64,000 bases of DNA, taken from NCBI RefSeq assembly GCF_000409775.1, contig NZ_KE332388.1, positions 258,552 to 322,551 of the forward strand, read 5' to 3'. Every line of letters begins with the position of its first letter. The first letter of the stretch is position 1. Made by a program: the position numbers and the translations under genes. The DNA comes from Litchfieldella anticariensis FP35 = DSM 16096. GTDB taxonomy: Bacteria > Pseudomonadota > Gammaproteobacteria > Pseudomonadales > Halomonadaceae. This document shows, one piece after another, positions 34,643 to 44,200 of the stretch. The notes beneath the pieces are model-generated. The model saw nothing but the letters and a program-made list of their open reading frames with translations, ran no database searches and was not told the DNA's origin.

Positions 34643-35503
34643 ATGTCTGATACCCCCCGCGAAGCCTCGCTGCTCGAGGCGGCTTGGGATTGCGTACGCC
34701 GGTCATGCGAACGCGATTGGTCAACGTCGTCATTGCAGCATTTCACCCTACGAGACATCCACTTGAGCGTCGAACGAGGCGGCATCTGGCATGCCGAAGC
34801 GCCCCTTCCCGACGAGGCCCGAGACCTGCTCGACTGCCTGCTGCCGTTAGTCGCCCATGATGCCCCGCTGGCAATCGCACAGCTTGGGCAAAGCCTCGAT
34901 GGACGCATCGCCACCGTCTCAGGTCACTCGCAGTACGTGAACGGCCTTGCCGGTCGCGTACATCTTCACCGCTTGCGCGCCTTGGTCGACGCCGTAGTGG
35001 TGGGCGCCGGCACCGTCATAGCCGACAATCCAAAGCTCAGTGTGCGCCATGTCAATGGTCACCAGCCGCAACGTGTGGTGATCGACCCTAGCGGGCGGGT
35101 GCCGGCTGCAAGCCATGTCTTCCAGGTCGCCGAGGCTCCAACCCTGCATGTGATCGGTGAAGGTGTACTGCCTTCGGGACCGATGGGCAAGCATGTCACA
35201 CGGCTCACGATGACGCAGACCGAGAACGGTATCGAGCCTCACGCCATCCTCGAACGACTGGCAAGACTGGGCCTCAAGCGGGTACTGATCGAAGGTGGAG
35301 GAAAGACGGTATCTCGCTTTCTGGAAGCCGGGGCGCTGCAACGCCTTCATCTGCTGGTAGCGCCACTGTTGATCGGATCGGGCCGCCCCGGACTCGAGCT
35401 TCCTCCCATCCTGACGCTCGACCAGGCGTTGCGTCCCGCATGGAGGCACTTCGATTGCGGCGACGACATTCTCTTCGACCTCGATCTGACCGCCGTCACC
35501 TGA
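34643..35503 (+). CDS. RibD-type reductase without deaminase domain
   Basis: 286 residues. From about residue 78 it has the RibD C-terminal (DHFR-like) reductase fold: AQLGQSLDGRIATVSGHSQYVNG, DAVVVGAGTVIADNPKLSVR, RVVIDPSGRVP and VLIEGGGKTVSRFLEAG. The zinc deaminase domain of bifunctional RibD (HAE and PCxxxG motifs) is absent. It is replaced by about 75 residues I cannot place (LEAAWDCVRRSCERDW...). It likely reduces a ribosyl-pyrimidine or related compound with NADPH. Divergent from the GTP cyclohydrolase II gene with an 88-bp gap; convergent with the methyltransferase gene. Confidence 0.85.
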   Translation: MSDTPREASLLEAAWDCVRRSCERDWSTSSLQHFTLRDIHLSVERGGIWHAEAPLPDEARDLLDCLLPLVAHDAPLAIAQLGQSLDGRIATVSGHSQYVNGLAGRVHLHRLRALVDAVVVGAGTVIADNPKLSVRHVNGHQPQRVVIDPSGRVPAASHVFQVAEAPTLHVIGEGVLPSGPMGKHVTRLTMTQTENGIEPHAILERLARLGLKRVLIEGGGKTVSRFLEAGALQRLHLLVAPLLIGSGRPGLELPPILTLDQALRPAWRHFDCGDDILFDLDLTAVT

Positions 35504-35574
35504 CCCAGCATCCTCCGACACAGTACTCTCGCTCACCATATCGTAAGCCTGTGCGAAACGTGGAGCCGGCAAGG

Positions 35575-36471
35575 TCATGTCCGTTTCTCTCCTTGCATGG
35601 ATTGTCGTGGTCGAGGGCAAGCAAAGAGATCGACATGTCCAACCCGTACACCGAACTTTCCCCTGGCCAGTGCCGTACGACGACGGCCATGCCAATCGGC
35701 CAAGCGCATACGCGACGCTGGCTCTTGCTCACAAGCGGCATCCAACCAACCATCGACCAGGGCACTGGCAAGTTCCAGAGTATCGGGATCGCCAGCGGGA
35801 AGCTGCCAAGGACTGGGTGCCATTTCCACTTCATAGCCATGCTCGATGAAAACATCGCGCAGTACCGTCGGCGCCTCGCTGCCTAGCGCCACTCCCAGAC
35901 CCTTGTCACGTCGCTGATGAGCATTGAACAAGGCCTTGACCCACGCATCATCCTCATCATCATCAACCAGGCCACGTCGATCGATGAAGGCCCAATGACC
36001 ATCGACATTCAAGGTAAGCAACACGGCGGCCCTCTGTCGGGCACAAGCAGCCACGAAACGCTTCACCCAGTCACGGGAGGTTAGATCGAACAGAGCAGAA
36101 GCACAGACCAGGACAACCCCCTTCCACCAGGCGGCGCCAAGGTCGTTCAAGTCATGGAGCCACGTCTCAATGTCCAGAGCACGCCCCTCGCTGTCACCCA
36201 CGACTCGACAGCGCTGAGCGGCCTGGACCAACAGATCAGCGTCATGGTCAATCAGACGCCAGCGCTGAGGCCCCGGTAGCCGTGAAGCCAAGTAGCATGA
36301 GTTGCCACCGGCGCCACAGCCAAGATCGACCATGGTCAACGGCGGGTCGCACTGTCGCAGAAAATCGGCAGCCAAGCGGGTCAACCGCCAACTACGCGCC
36401 TGGCCGTCGGCTCGCTCGCGCAGCGCCAGCCAGTCGAAGGTAAAGCGGCTATCACGTGCGGAAACATTCAT
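35575..36471 (-). CDS. Class I SAM-dependent methyltransferase (pterin-like cluster)
   Basis: 298 residues. The SAM loop is MVDLGCGAGGNSCYLA (about residues 47-62), then WRLIDHDADLL, and a CASALFDLTSRDWV segment typical of small-molecule methyltransferases. Last gene of a minus-strand run; its ATG overlaps the glycosyltransferase stop (ATGA), which argues for one operon. The acceptor is unknown; given the neighbours, a pyrimidine/pteridine or its sugar are candidates. Confidence 0.82.
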   Translation of the reverse strand: MNVSARDSRFTFDWLALRERADGQARSWRLTRLAADFLRQCDPPLTMVDLGCGAGGNSCYLASRLPGPQRWRLIDHDADLLVQAAQRCRVVGDSEGRALDIETWLHDLNDLGAAWWKGVVLVCASALFDLTSRDWVKRFVAACARQRAAVLLTLNVDGHWAFIDRRGLVDDDEDDAWVKALFNAHQRRDKGLGVALGSEAPTVLRDVFIEHGYEVEMAPSPWQLPAGDPDTLELASALVDGWLDAACEQEPASRMRLADWHGRRRTALARGKFGVRVGHVDLFACPRPRQSMQGEKRT

Positions 36472-37562
36472 GGTGGAGTTCCCGCATCGTCGGGTTCCCC
36501 CAAGGGGCGCTGGCTCAGGGCAGCGGCAAAGGCATCACCAGCGGCCTGCCAGTCGTATTGGCGACCACGAGCCTCACGTGCCCCCCTGCGTAGTCGCGCA
36601 CGCAACTCAGAGTCATCGAGCCACTGTTGCAAAGCATCGCGCAGGGCGGCGACATTTCCGGGTGGCACCGCAATTCCCGCCCCTGCAGGCAGTGTATGTG
36701 CCAATGCCCCACCGGTCGTAGTGATCACTGGCAGTCCCCGTGCCAAAGCCTCTGTCACTACCATGCCATAACCTTCGTAGTGAGAAGGCAACACGAACAG
36801 GTCGGCGTGATGATAGGCCTCTCCCAGCCTTTCGGGCGGACGCTCGCCGAGCAGTCGCAGACGGTCACCGAGCTTATGGGCAGCGATCGACTCTGCAACC
36901 CGTTCGGTGTGTGCCGGATCACGATCAAGCCCACCGATGCAATCGCACTGCCAGTCGCGACCGGTCAGCGATGCCAAGGCTTCGATCAGTACTTCGTGCC
37001 CCTTGCGGGGGGTAACGGTAGCCACGCACAGCAAGCGCTGGAAACGCTCATCACTTCCGTCAGCGACGCTGGCAGCCAAGGGAGCAGGCTCGACGCCGGG
37101 TTCGATCACCGCCACCTTGGTGGCAGGCACGTCGAAGTCGGCGAGTCGCCGCGCGGTAAAGGGACTGGTGGCAATGATCCGCCCTACCGCCGCCAAGGCA
37201 CGGGTTTCGCTGATCGTGAAGCGTGTCCGTTCGGCATCGTCGAGCCCGGTCTCGTCCGCCAATGGATGATGCACCAACGCCGTAATGTCGAGCCGTTTGG
37301 CATGTGCCGCCACTACCTCGGGCAAACCGCCCATGGCCAGGCCATCGATCACCACATACGCACCATCCTCTTGAAGGGCCAACGCTGTTTCCAAGGCACC
37401 AGCCGCCACAGCGTCGGGTTCAGGGAACGCGCCCTCCAGCCCTAGCACTTCGACCTGCCAATCCCGGGCACGTAATGCCGCCACGATTCGAGCATCGTAG
37501 ACATAACCACCCGTGATTTGTGCAGGATCCCCAGCAACGATCAGGGTCAGTGACTTCGTCAT
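36468..37562 (-). CDS. GT4-family glycosyltransferase
   Basis: 364 residues with a GT-B fold. The N-terminal half has GGYVYDARIVAALR and FTISETRALAAVGRIIATSPFTARRL. The C-terminal half has VATVTPRKGHEVLIEAL, and the GT4 EX7E donor motif in HYEGYGMVVTEALARGLPVITT, followed by GAGIAVPPGN. It is cytoplasmic with no membrane segment. Its ATG overlaps the PTPS-like gene stop and its own stop overlaps the methyltransferase start, both by ATGA, so the three are tightly coupled. Donor and acceptor unknown. Confidence 0.87.
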   Translation of the reverse strand: MTKSLTLIVAGDPAQITGGYVYDARIVAALRARDWQVEVLGLEGAFPEPDAVAAGALETALALQEDGAYVVIDGLAMGGLPEVVAAHAKRLDITALVHHPLADETGLDDAERTRFTISETRALAAVGRIIATSPFTARRLADFDVPATKVAVIEPGVEPAPLAASVADGSDERFQRLLCVATVTPRKGHEVLIEALASLTGRDWQCDCIGGLDRDPAHTERVAESIAAHKLGDRLRLLGERPPERLGEAYHHADLFVLPSHYEGYGMVVTEALARGLPVITTTGGALAHTLPAGAGIAVPPGNVAALRDALQQWLDDSELRARLRRGAREARGRQYDWQAAGDAFAAALSQRPLGEPDDAGTPP

Positions 37563-37957
37563 AGTGCCCCCTCGTAGCTAGCCCAAGCGACATGCGATTC
37601 GTGCAGGGTAACGCACATGGCCGTGAGTCCCTTGGCGGTGTCTCCCAATCGCCCTTTGTGAACGGCTTTGGAGAGGCGTTCGAAGACCACCCGGGCCATG
37701 AACTCAGTGGTGGTATTGTGCCCCTTGAATTCTTCGAATTCGTCGAGATTGTGCAGATTGAACTCGGTCAGCACCTCGTGCAGCGCCTTGTTGGCCTGGG
37801 CAATGTCCACGACTAGGTCGTCACGATCGAGGTCCGGACGCTTGAAGGTCACATCGACGACATAAGTGGCCCCATGGCAGCGCTGGGCGGGGCCAAAGGT
37901 CTCGCTGTTGAAACTGTGGGCAATCATGAAATGATCGCGAACGGTCAAACTGAACAT
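37559..37957 (-). CDS. Divergent PTPS/QueD-family (6-pyruvoyl-tetrahydropterin synthase-like) protein
   Basis: 132 residues from ATG 37957, which has GGAG upstream; the longer frame to 38008 overlaps the dehydrogenase gene. The T-fold is recognisable: RDHFMIAHSF with metal His14, an HNLDEFEEF segment, and NTTTEFMARVVFERL near the expected NPTxEN site. The diagnostic CxxxHGH motif is altered to C27-H-G-A30, so one zinc ligand and the usual Cys spacing are lost. The LDH-type His is also absent. It is therefore probably not a canonical QueD or sepiapterin-pathway enzyme. It may act on a related GTP-derived pterin. Confidence 0.8.
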   Translation of the reverse strand: MFSLTVRDHFMIAHSFNSETFGPAQRCHGATYVVDVTFKRPDLDRDDLVVDIAQANKALHEVLTEFNLHNLDEFEEFKGHNTTTEFMARVVFERLSKAVHKGRLGDTAKGLTAMCVTLHESHVAWASYEGAL

Positions 37958-37983
37958 GTGGTTCTCCAATCCATGAAGTGAGG

Positions 37984-38961
37984 CTAGCGGTAACGCAGCC
38001 GATGACACAGCACTTCACCGCATCCGGCGACGAGGTCCGGCATGGTTTCGGGCAGATCGAGAAAATCGCTCTCACCACTGATCAAGGCATCGAGACGTTC
38101 GTCCGTCAACAGCTCGAGCGCCAAAGCCATGCGCCGACGATGATCCCAGCGTGGACGCCGCACTGCAGCGATTCCACCGACCTGGCTCGAACGCAAGGTC
38201 AACCGCTGAACGTGAAACGCCTCGCCCAGAGGTAACGCCACCTCTTGCTCACCATACCAACTCATCTCCAGCACGGTGGCCTCCGGTCCAGCCAACGACA
38301 GGGCCTGACGCAATCCCTCTGGATTACCGCTGGCGTGTATCACCAGGTCGTTGTCGCCAGTCGCCTGCATAGGGGAGCAAAAGCCGACATTCAGCGCCTC
38401 GGCCAGTTTGGCTCGCTGCGGCTCGATATCCATCAATTGCACGCGAGTGCCGGGAACACGGGCACATAGATAGGCGACCAACGCCCCAACGACTCCAGCG
38501 CCGATTACCAGGATGCGATCACCAAGGCATGGGGCGGCATCCCACAAGCCATTGAGTGCGGTTTCCATGTTGGCTGCTAGCACTGCGCGCTCCAGCGGAA
38601 GCCCCTCTGGAAGCGGGTGTACGGCATCGGCTGGCACCACGTAGCGATCCTGATGGGGAAAGAGACAAAAAACGTGCCGTCCTACCAGTGTCTTGGGCCC
38701 TTCTTCAACGATGCCGACATTGGCATAGCCATACTTCAGCGGTGCGGGAAAGTCGCCAGTCTGGAAAGGAGCACGCATACGCTCGTATTCGCTGACGGGT
38801 ACTTGACCGTTGAACACTAGCGCTTCGGTACCGCGGCTGACGGCACTGAAGCGTGTCTTGATCAGCACTTCACCACTTTCCGGTGGCCGCAACGACTCAT
38901 CACGCAATGCGCCGTGGCCGGGAGCCAGAAGCCAGAATGCCTTGGCGGAAATCAGTGGCAT
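37984..38961 (-). CDS. Medium-chain dehydrogenase, zinc-site-lacking, BchC-like
   Basis: 325 residues; AAGGA precedes the ATG. The N-terminal half has the hallmark RFSAVSRGTEALVFNGQVP and FPAPLKYGYANVGIVEEGP. Where zinc dehydrogenases have GHExxGxV this has GYANVGIV, and the zinc Cys is missing. The Rossmann loop is RILVIGAGVVGALVAYL and the acidic end LMDIEPQR favours NAD. Homologues are often labelled bacteriochlorophyllide dehydrogenase-like. First gene of the four-gene minus-strand run, 26 bp from the PTPS-like gene. Divergent from the CDP-alcohol phosphatidyltransferase. Confidence 0.83.
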   Translation of the reverse strand: MPLISAKAFWLLAPGHGALRDESLRPPESGEVLIKTRFSAVSRGTEALVFNGQVPVSEYERMRAPFQTGDFPAPLKYGYANVGIVEEGPKTLVGRHVFCLFPHQDRYVVPADAVHPLPEGLPLERAVLAANMETALNGLWDAAPCLGDRILVIGAGVVGALVAYLCARVPGTRVQLMDIEPQRAKLAEALNVGFCSPMQATGDNDLVIHASGNPEGLRQALSLAGPEATVLEMSWYGEQEVALPLGEAFHVQRLTLRSSQVGGIAAVRRPRWDHRRRMALALELLTDERLDALISGESDFLDLPETMPDLVAGCGEVLCHRLRYR

Positions 38962-39015
38962 GACACTGTCCTTGTGGTTGTTGGGTGGCCAGATCTACGC
39001 TCAATCAATCACGCT

Positions 39016-39049
39016 CTTCCACTCAACATAGCGCTTCCACTCAACATAG
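39016..39049. repeat. Short tandem repeat in the divergent promoter gap
   Basis: CTTCCACTCAACATAG occurs twice with starts 18 bp apart (39016 and 39034), about 55 bp from the dehydrogenase start and 24 bp before the phosphatidyltransferase start. Two direct sites one and a half to two helical turns apart could bind a regulator for both divergent genes. Confidence 0.55.
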
Positions 39050-39072
39050 TAGAAAGCCTAGGTAAACCGCCG

Positions 39073-39663
39073 ATGGATGAGCCGTCATCACCCACTCGCA
39101 CTGCCAACCGGCTCCTCGCGTTTGCTCATACGCGACCATGGCACGGCTGGGCCAATCGCATCACCCTGCTACGTGCCCTGTTGGTGATGATGATCGCCGC
39201 GACCCTGCCATTTCCCGAGTTCATGGCGAGCCAGAGCATATCCCTGGCCTCTCTAGCCTTCGTCGCCCTGCTGCTCGACGGGCTGGACGGCTGGGTGGCA
39301 CGACGCACCGGTATGATCAGCGCCTTCGGTGCCCGCTTCGACATGGAAGTGGATGCCATCTTCATCCTGGTACTGTGCGCCGTCCTCATGGTGCTCGACA
39401 AGGTTGGCGCTTGGGTGCTGGCCATCGGCGCCATGCGCTATGTCTTCATCATCGCTGGGTGGCACTGGGACTGGTTACGCGCTGAACTGCCCGACAGCCG
39501 GCGACGCAAGGCGATCTGCGTATGGCAGGTCACCACCTTGCTGATTTGCTTGTTGCCGATCGTCGGCCATGCCCAGGCATCGCTGCTGAGTGGCATGGCG
39601 CTACTGCTGTTGTCGGCTTCCTTTGCCATGGATGTACGCTGGTTGCGAGGCAACGCTGATTGA
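39073..39663 (+). CDS. CDP-alcohol phosphatidyltransferase family protein
   Basis: 196 residues from ATG 39073 with AGG upstream. The family motif DG-x2-AR-x8-G-x3-D-x3-D is fully conserved: DG at 72-73, AR at 76-77, G86, D90 and D94. Five or six membrane helices surround it. Such enzymes move a phospho-alcohol group from a CDP carrier to a second alcohol in the inner membrane, as in phospholipid synthesis. Divergent from the dehydrogenase operon and likely part of the same system, where it could attach or make a lipid part. Substrates unknown. Confidence 0.87.
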   Translation: MDEPSSPTRTANRLLAFAHTRPWHGWANRITLLRALLVMMIAATLPFPEFMASQSISLASLAFVALLLDGLDGWVARRTGMISAFGARFDMEVDAIFILVLCAVLMVLDKVGAWVLAIGAMRYVFIIAGWHWDWLRAELPDSRRRKAICVWQVTTLLICLLPIVGHAQASLLSGMALLLLSASFAMDVRWLRGNAD

Positions 39664-39732
39664 ACCGACCTTGCCCCCACGAGAGTTGGGGCCATTGCGG
39701 CAATAGTCGCCATCACCTAGACTGACCATCAC

Positions 39733-39853
39733 TCGCTTGACGGGGTGCCGGTGGAACCGGCTGAGATCGCCTTACGACACGCATCGCGCCGATGTCGTCA
39801 CGGCGGGGCCCGTTGAACCTGACCTGGTTAGGACCAGCGTAGGGATCAAGCGA
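39733..39853 (+). ncRNA. TPP riboswitch (THI element)
   Basis: The conserved core is clear: GGGGTGCC at the 5' side, CTGAGA (39761-39766), then CCCGTTGAACCTGA and GCGTAGGGA at the 3' side. The closing stem P1 pairs TCGCTTGA (39733-39740) with TCAAGCGA (39846-39853). It senses thiamine pyrophosphate and should turn thiC expression down when TPP is plentiful. Confidence 0.96.
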
Positions 39854-39883
39854 CAAGCAGGCGCCCGATCCCACCTGCCCCTG

Positions 39884-41838
<1,955 letters not shown>

Positions 41839-41853
41839 AGAAACGTAAACCAA

Positions 41854-41888
41854 TGGCAGCGAGTTGACAAAATGTCAACTCGCTGCCA
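41854..41888 (+). terminator. Long perfect hairpin between thiC and higB
   Basis: A 16-bp perfect stem (TGGCAGCGAGTTGACA and its complement) with an AAA loop. It starts 16 bp after the thiC stop and is followed by a weak T-rich stretch (GTGTTTTCT). It may terminate thiC, but it also lies just ahead of higBA and could be an antitoxin operator. Confidence 0.6.
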
Positions 41889-41928
41889 AAGTGTTTTCTA
41901 GATCGTAGAACCAGGAATCGATGCACGG

Positions 41929-42237
41929 ATGCATGTTATCTCGAGAAAACCATTCAATGATGCCACCAGAGCTTATCCCAACGATGCCGAGGCTATCATT
42001 CGGACCTATCGGATACTCAAAGCGGGAAGTTTCGAGACCCCCGATGCACTTCGTCGAGTCTTCCCTTCCCTGGACAACTTCCGCTACCGAGACAAGTGGT
42101 GGGTCATCGATATCGGTGGCAACAATCTGCGCCTGATGGCTTTCATCGAGTTTCGTGACCAACGCATGTACGTTAAGCACATCGTGACACATGCCGAGTA
42201 TGACCGACTCTGCAAACGCTATGCGAAAGGAGGTTGA
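41929..42237 (+). CDS. higB: HigB-type mRNA interferase toxin
   Basis: 102 residues opening MHVISRKPFNDATRAYPNDA, typical of the HigB family, with LDNFRYRDKWWVIDIGGNNLRLMAFIEF in the middle and a basic C-terminus ending CKRYAKGG. RelE-fold toxins of this type cleave translated mRNA at the ribosome. The antitoxin gene follows after 3 bp, toxin first, the usual higBA order. The start site lacks a strong ribosome site. Confidence 0.9.
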   Translation: MHVISRKPFNDATRAYPNDAEAIIRTYRILKAGSFETPDALRRVFPSLDNFRYRDKWWVIDIGGNNLRLMAFIEFRDQRMYVKHIVTHAEYDRLCKRYAKGG

Positions 42238-42240
42238 CTG

Positions 42241-42663
42241 ATGGAGCTTGCCACCATTGCCGCCAAGGCACATGAACTCTTTCGCGAAGCCCCTTTCATC
42301 GCCCATATCCACAATGACGATGACTATCGTCAGGCGCTGGCGTTGATGGACGAACTAATCGATGACTACGATGACAACCGGACGCTCATTGAGGTCCTCG
42401 AGGCATCGATCGAGCGCTGGGAGGAAACATCGGAAGAATTCGCCGACTTCAATGCTCGGGTCGCCGGCCTGGATGACGTCGCTGTACTCAAGCTGTTGAT
42501 GGAGCAACACGGGCTGGGTATCGCCGACCTGCCCGAGATCGGCAGCAAATCGTTGGTCTCGAAGATCCTGAATGGTCGTGGCCGGCACCTCACCCGCAAC
42601 CATATCCAAGCACTGAGCCAACGCTTCGACATCAGTCCAGCGCTTTTCTTCCATCGACATTGA
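42241..42663 (+). CDS. higA: HigA-type antitoxin
   Basis: 140 residues. The C-terminal half holds a helix-turn-helix (VLKLLMEQHGLGIADLPEIGSKSLVSKILNGRGRHLTRNHIQALSQRF, described by its ends) that should bind the operon promoter. The N-terminal half is acidic and helical, with ELIDDYDDNRTLIEVLEASIERWE as the likely toxin-binding region. GGAGG precedes the ATG. It probably represses higBA together with the toxin. A terminator-like hairpin follows. Confidence 0.9.
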   Translation: MELATIAAKAHELFREAPFIAHIHNDDDYRQALALMDELIDDYDDNRTLIEVLEASIERWEETSEEFADFNARVAGLDDVAVLKLLMEQHGLGIADLPEIGSKSLVSKILNGRGRHLTRNHIQALSQRFDISPALFFHRH

Positions 42664-42682
42664 AAAACGCGCGAGTACCGTC

Positions 42683-42709
42683 GACAACGCCCCCTCGCGG
42701 GGCGTTGTC
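42683..42709 (+). terminator. Terminator after higA
   Basis: An 11-bp perfect stem (GACAACGCCCC / GGGGCGTTGTC) with a CTCGC loop, 20 bp after the higA stop. The T-run after it is weak. Confidence 0.6.
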
Positions 42710-42876
42710 GTGTCCAAGGTTTCATTCCCGGCCAAGAGAATCGGAAAGGAACGCAAGGGCACCACAAGAGGTCGTCTACACTGGGGGACGGAACGCTGCG
42801 GTTGTACGCAAACCGATATTGTCACCCGGAAGGTTATCGTCCTGGACAGGACGACCCGATTCAAGGAGCCGAAACC

Positions 42877-44154
42877 ATGCCCGTCAACTCTCGTTCTGCT
42901 TTCCCTTCACATTGCCTGTGGCGCATTTCCCAATTCACTATGCTGGCACTGACATTGACAGTTTCCAGTGCGGCACTTGGCCAGAATGACCAAGAACAGA
43001 GTGGCGACCTGCAGACGATCGATGTCGCCGGCACCAGTCATCAGCTAGTGGCGCCCAAAGGTGTGCAGGTCGAAAAAATCGCCTCGCTGGACTCACCCCG
43101 AATGATCAGCATCGGGCTCGATGGCGAGATGTTCATCGGCAGCACTAGCGGTAGCATCTACCGCTCGGCTCCACCTTACGACCAAGCCTCCGCTCTCGCC
43201 GAGATTGGGGATTATCCGAACAGTGTGATACAGCGCGGTGACCACCTCTACGTCGCCACCACCACGGCCTTGTTGCGGGCCGACTACCAGGCCGGCGCTT
43301 CCCTCTCGGCCGATGACTTCAAGGAAGTCGCCAAGCTGCCGGGCGGTAGCGGGCACAATACCCGTACACTGGCAGTGGGCCCCGATGGACGTATTCACCT
43401 GTCCTTGGGTATCCAGGGCAATTGCTCGGATCAGTTCATTGGCGAAGGCTATGGTTTTGCCGATCGCCGCGGCGGCATCATGGTGCTCGACGAAAGCGGT
43501 GACTCTCCCCAATGGCAACCCTATGCCACTGGCCTACGCAACCCGGTCGGACTGGCCTGGAATCACGAGGGCGTCCTCTTTGCCACCAATAATGGCCCGG
43601 ATCATTGGGGTTATGAGGTGCCTAGAGAAGTCGTGGTGCGTACCGAGGAAGGCAGTTTCCACGGCATGCCCTGGTTCCAATGGGTGGATGGTGAGTATCG
43701 CCGCGACGACTGTGTCAACAGCGAGCCGCCACACTCGGCGGACAGCATTGCGGCGCCAGCCGCCACCCTGCCGGCACGCAGCGCCCCCTTGGGAATGGAC
43801 TTCCTGCCCGAGGGCAATGGCTTAGCACTGGATGCCGTGGTTGCCGTACACGGCAGTTGGGCGACCCTGCCAGATGGCCGTGCTTCCGGCGACCCGGCGA
43901 CACGCCGTGAACCGAGAATCGTGGGAATTACTTTCGATGGCCAAGACCAGGGAAAAGTCAACGAACTGCTGAGCGGTTTCCAGAATGAGCAAGGCAAGCG
44001 TTGGGCACGCCCCACCGGCATCGCCTTTGCTCCAGACGGAGCACTTTATTTCACCTCCGATAGTGGCGACAGTGGGCTCTACCGGGTGACCTTCGATGGC
44101 GAACCCGTCGGTGCCGACACCACTCTCGACGACGTATCTCAAAGCGGCGAATAG
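42877..44154 (+). CDS. PQQ-type sorbosone/glucose dehydrogenase-like secreted protein
   Basis: 425 residues from ATG 42877, with AAGGAG upstream. A signal peptide (FTMLALTLTVSSAALGQ) precedes a six-bladed beta-propeller of the soluble glucose/sorbosone dehydrogenase (GSDH) family: MISIGLDGEMFIGS, YVATTTALLRA, RTLAVGPDGRIHLSLG, YATGLRNPVGLAWN, FATNNGPDHWGYEVPRE and PTGIAFAPDGALYFTSD. The family uses PQQ and calcium to oxidise sugars in the periplasm. No PQQ synthesis genes are in this window, and some homologues have no dehydrogenase activity. Confidence 0.84.
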   Translation: MPVNSRSAFPSHCLWRISQFTMLALTLTVSSAALGQNDQEQSGDLQTIDVAGTSHQLVAPKGVQVEKIASLDSPRMISIGLDGEMFIGSTSGSIYRSAPPYDQASALAEIGDYPNSVIQRGDHLYVATTTALLRADYQAGASLSADDFKEVAKLPGGSGHNTRTLAVGPDGRIHLSLGIQGNCSDQFIGEGYGFADRRGGIMVLDESGDSPQWQPYATGLRNPVGLAWNHEGVLFATNNGPDHWGYEVPREVVVRTEEGSFHGMPWFQWVDGEYRRDDCVNSEPPHSADSIAAPAATLPARSAPLGMDFLPEGNGLALDAVVAVHGSWATLPDGRASGDPATRREPRIVGITFDGQDQGKVNELLSGFQNEQGKRWARPTGIAFAPDGALYFTSDSGDSGLYRVTFDGEPVGADTTLDDVSQSGE

Positions 44155-44166
44155 TCAAGGCGAATC

Positions 44167-44194
44167 GCCTCCGGCGTGCATCCACGCCGGAGGC
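44167..44194. terminator. Bidirectional terminator between convergent genes
   Basis: A perfect 12-bp stem (GCCTCCGGCGTG / CACGCCGGAGGC) with a CATC loop lies between the dehydrogenase stop and the convergent outer-membrane protein stop. Confidence 0.7.
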
Positions 44195-44200
44195 TCTGCT

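Noticed and set aside
34919-35578. Minus-strand frame starting ATG 35578 (MTLPAPRFAQAYDMVSES...) that overlaps the methyltransferase stop by ATGA
   Set aside because: It runs antisense through most of the RibD-type reductase gene, has no recognisable domain, and looks like a high-GC shadow frame. The ATGA overlap alone is not enough.
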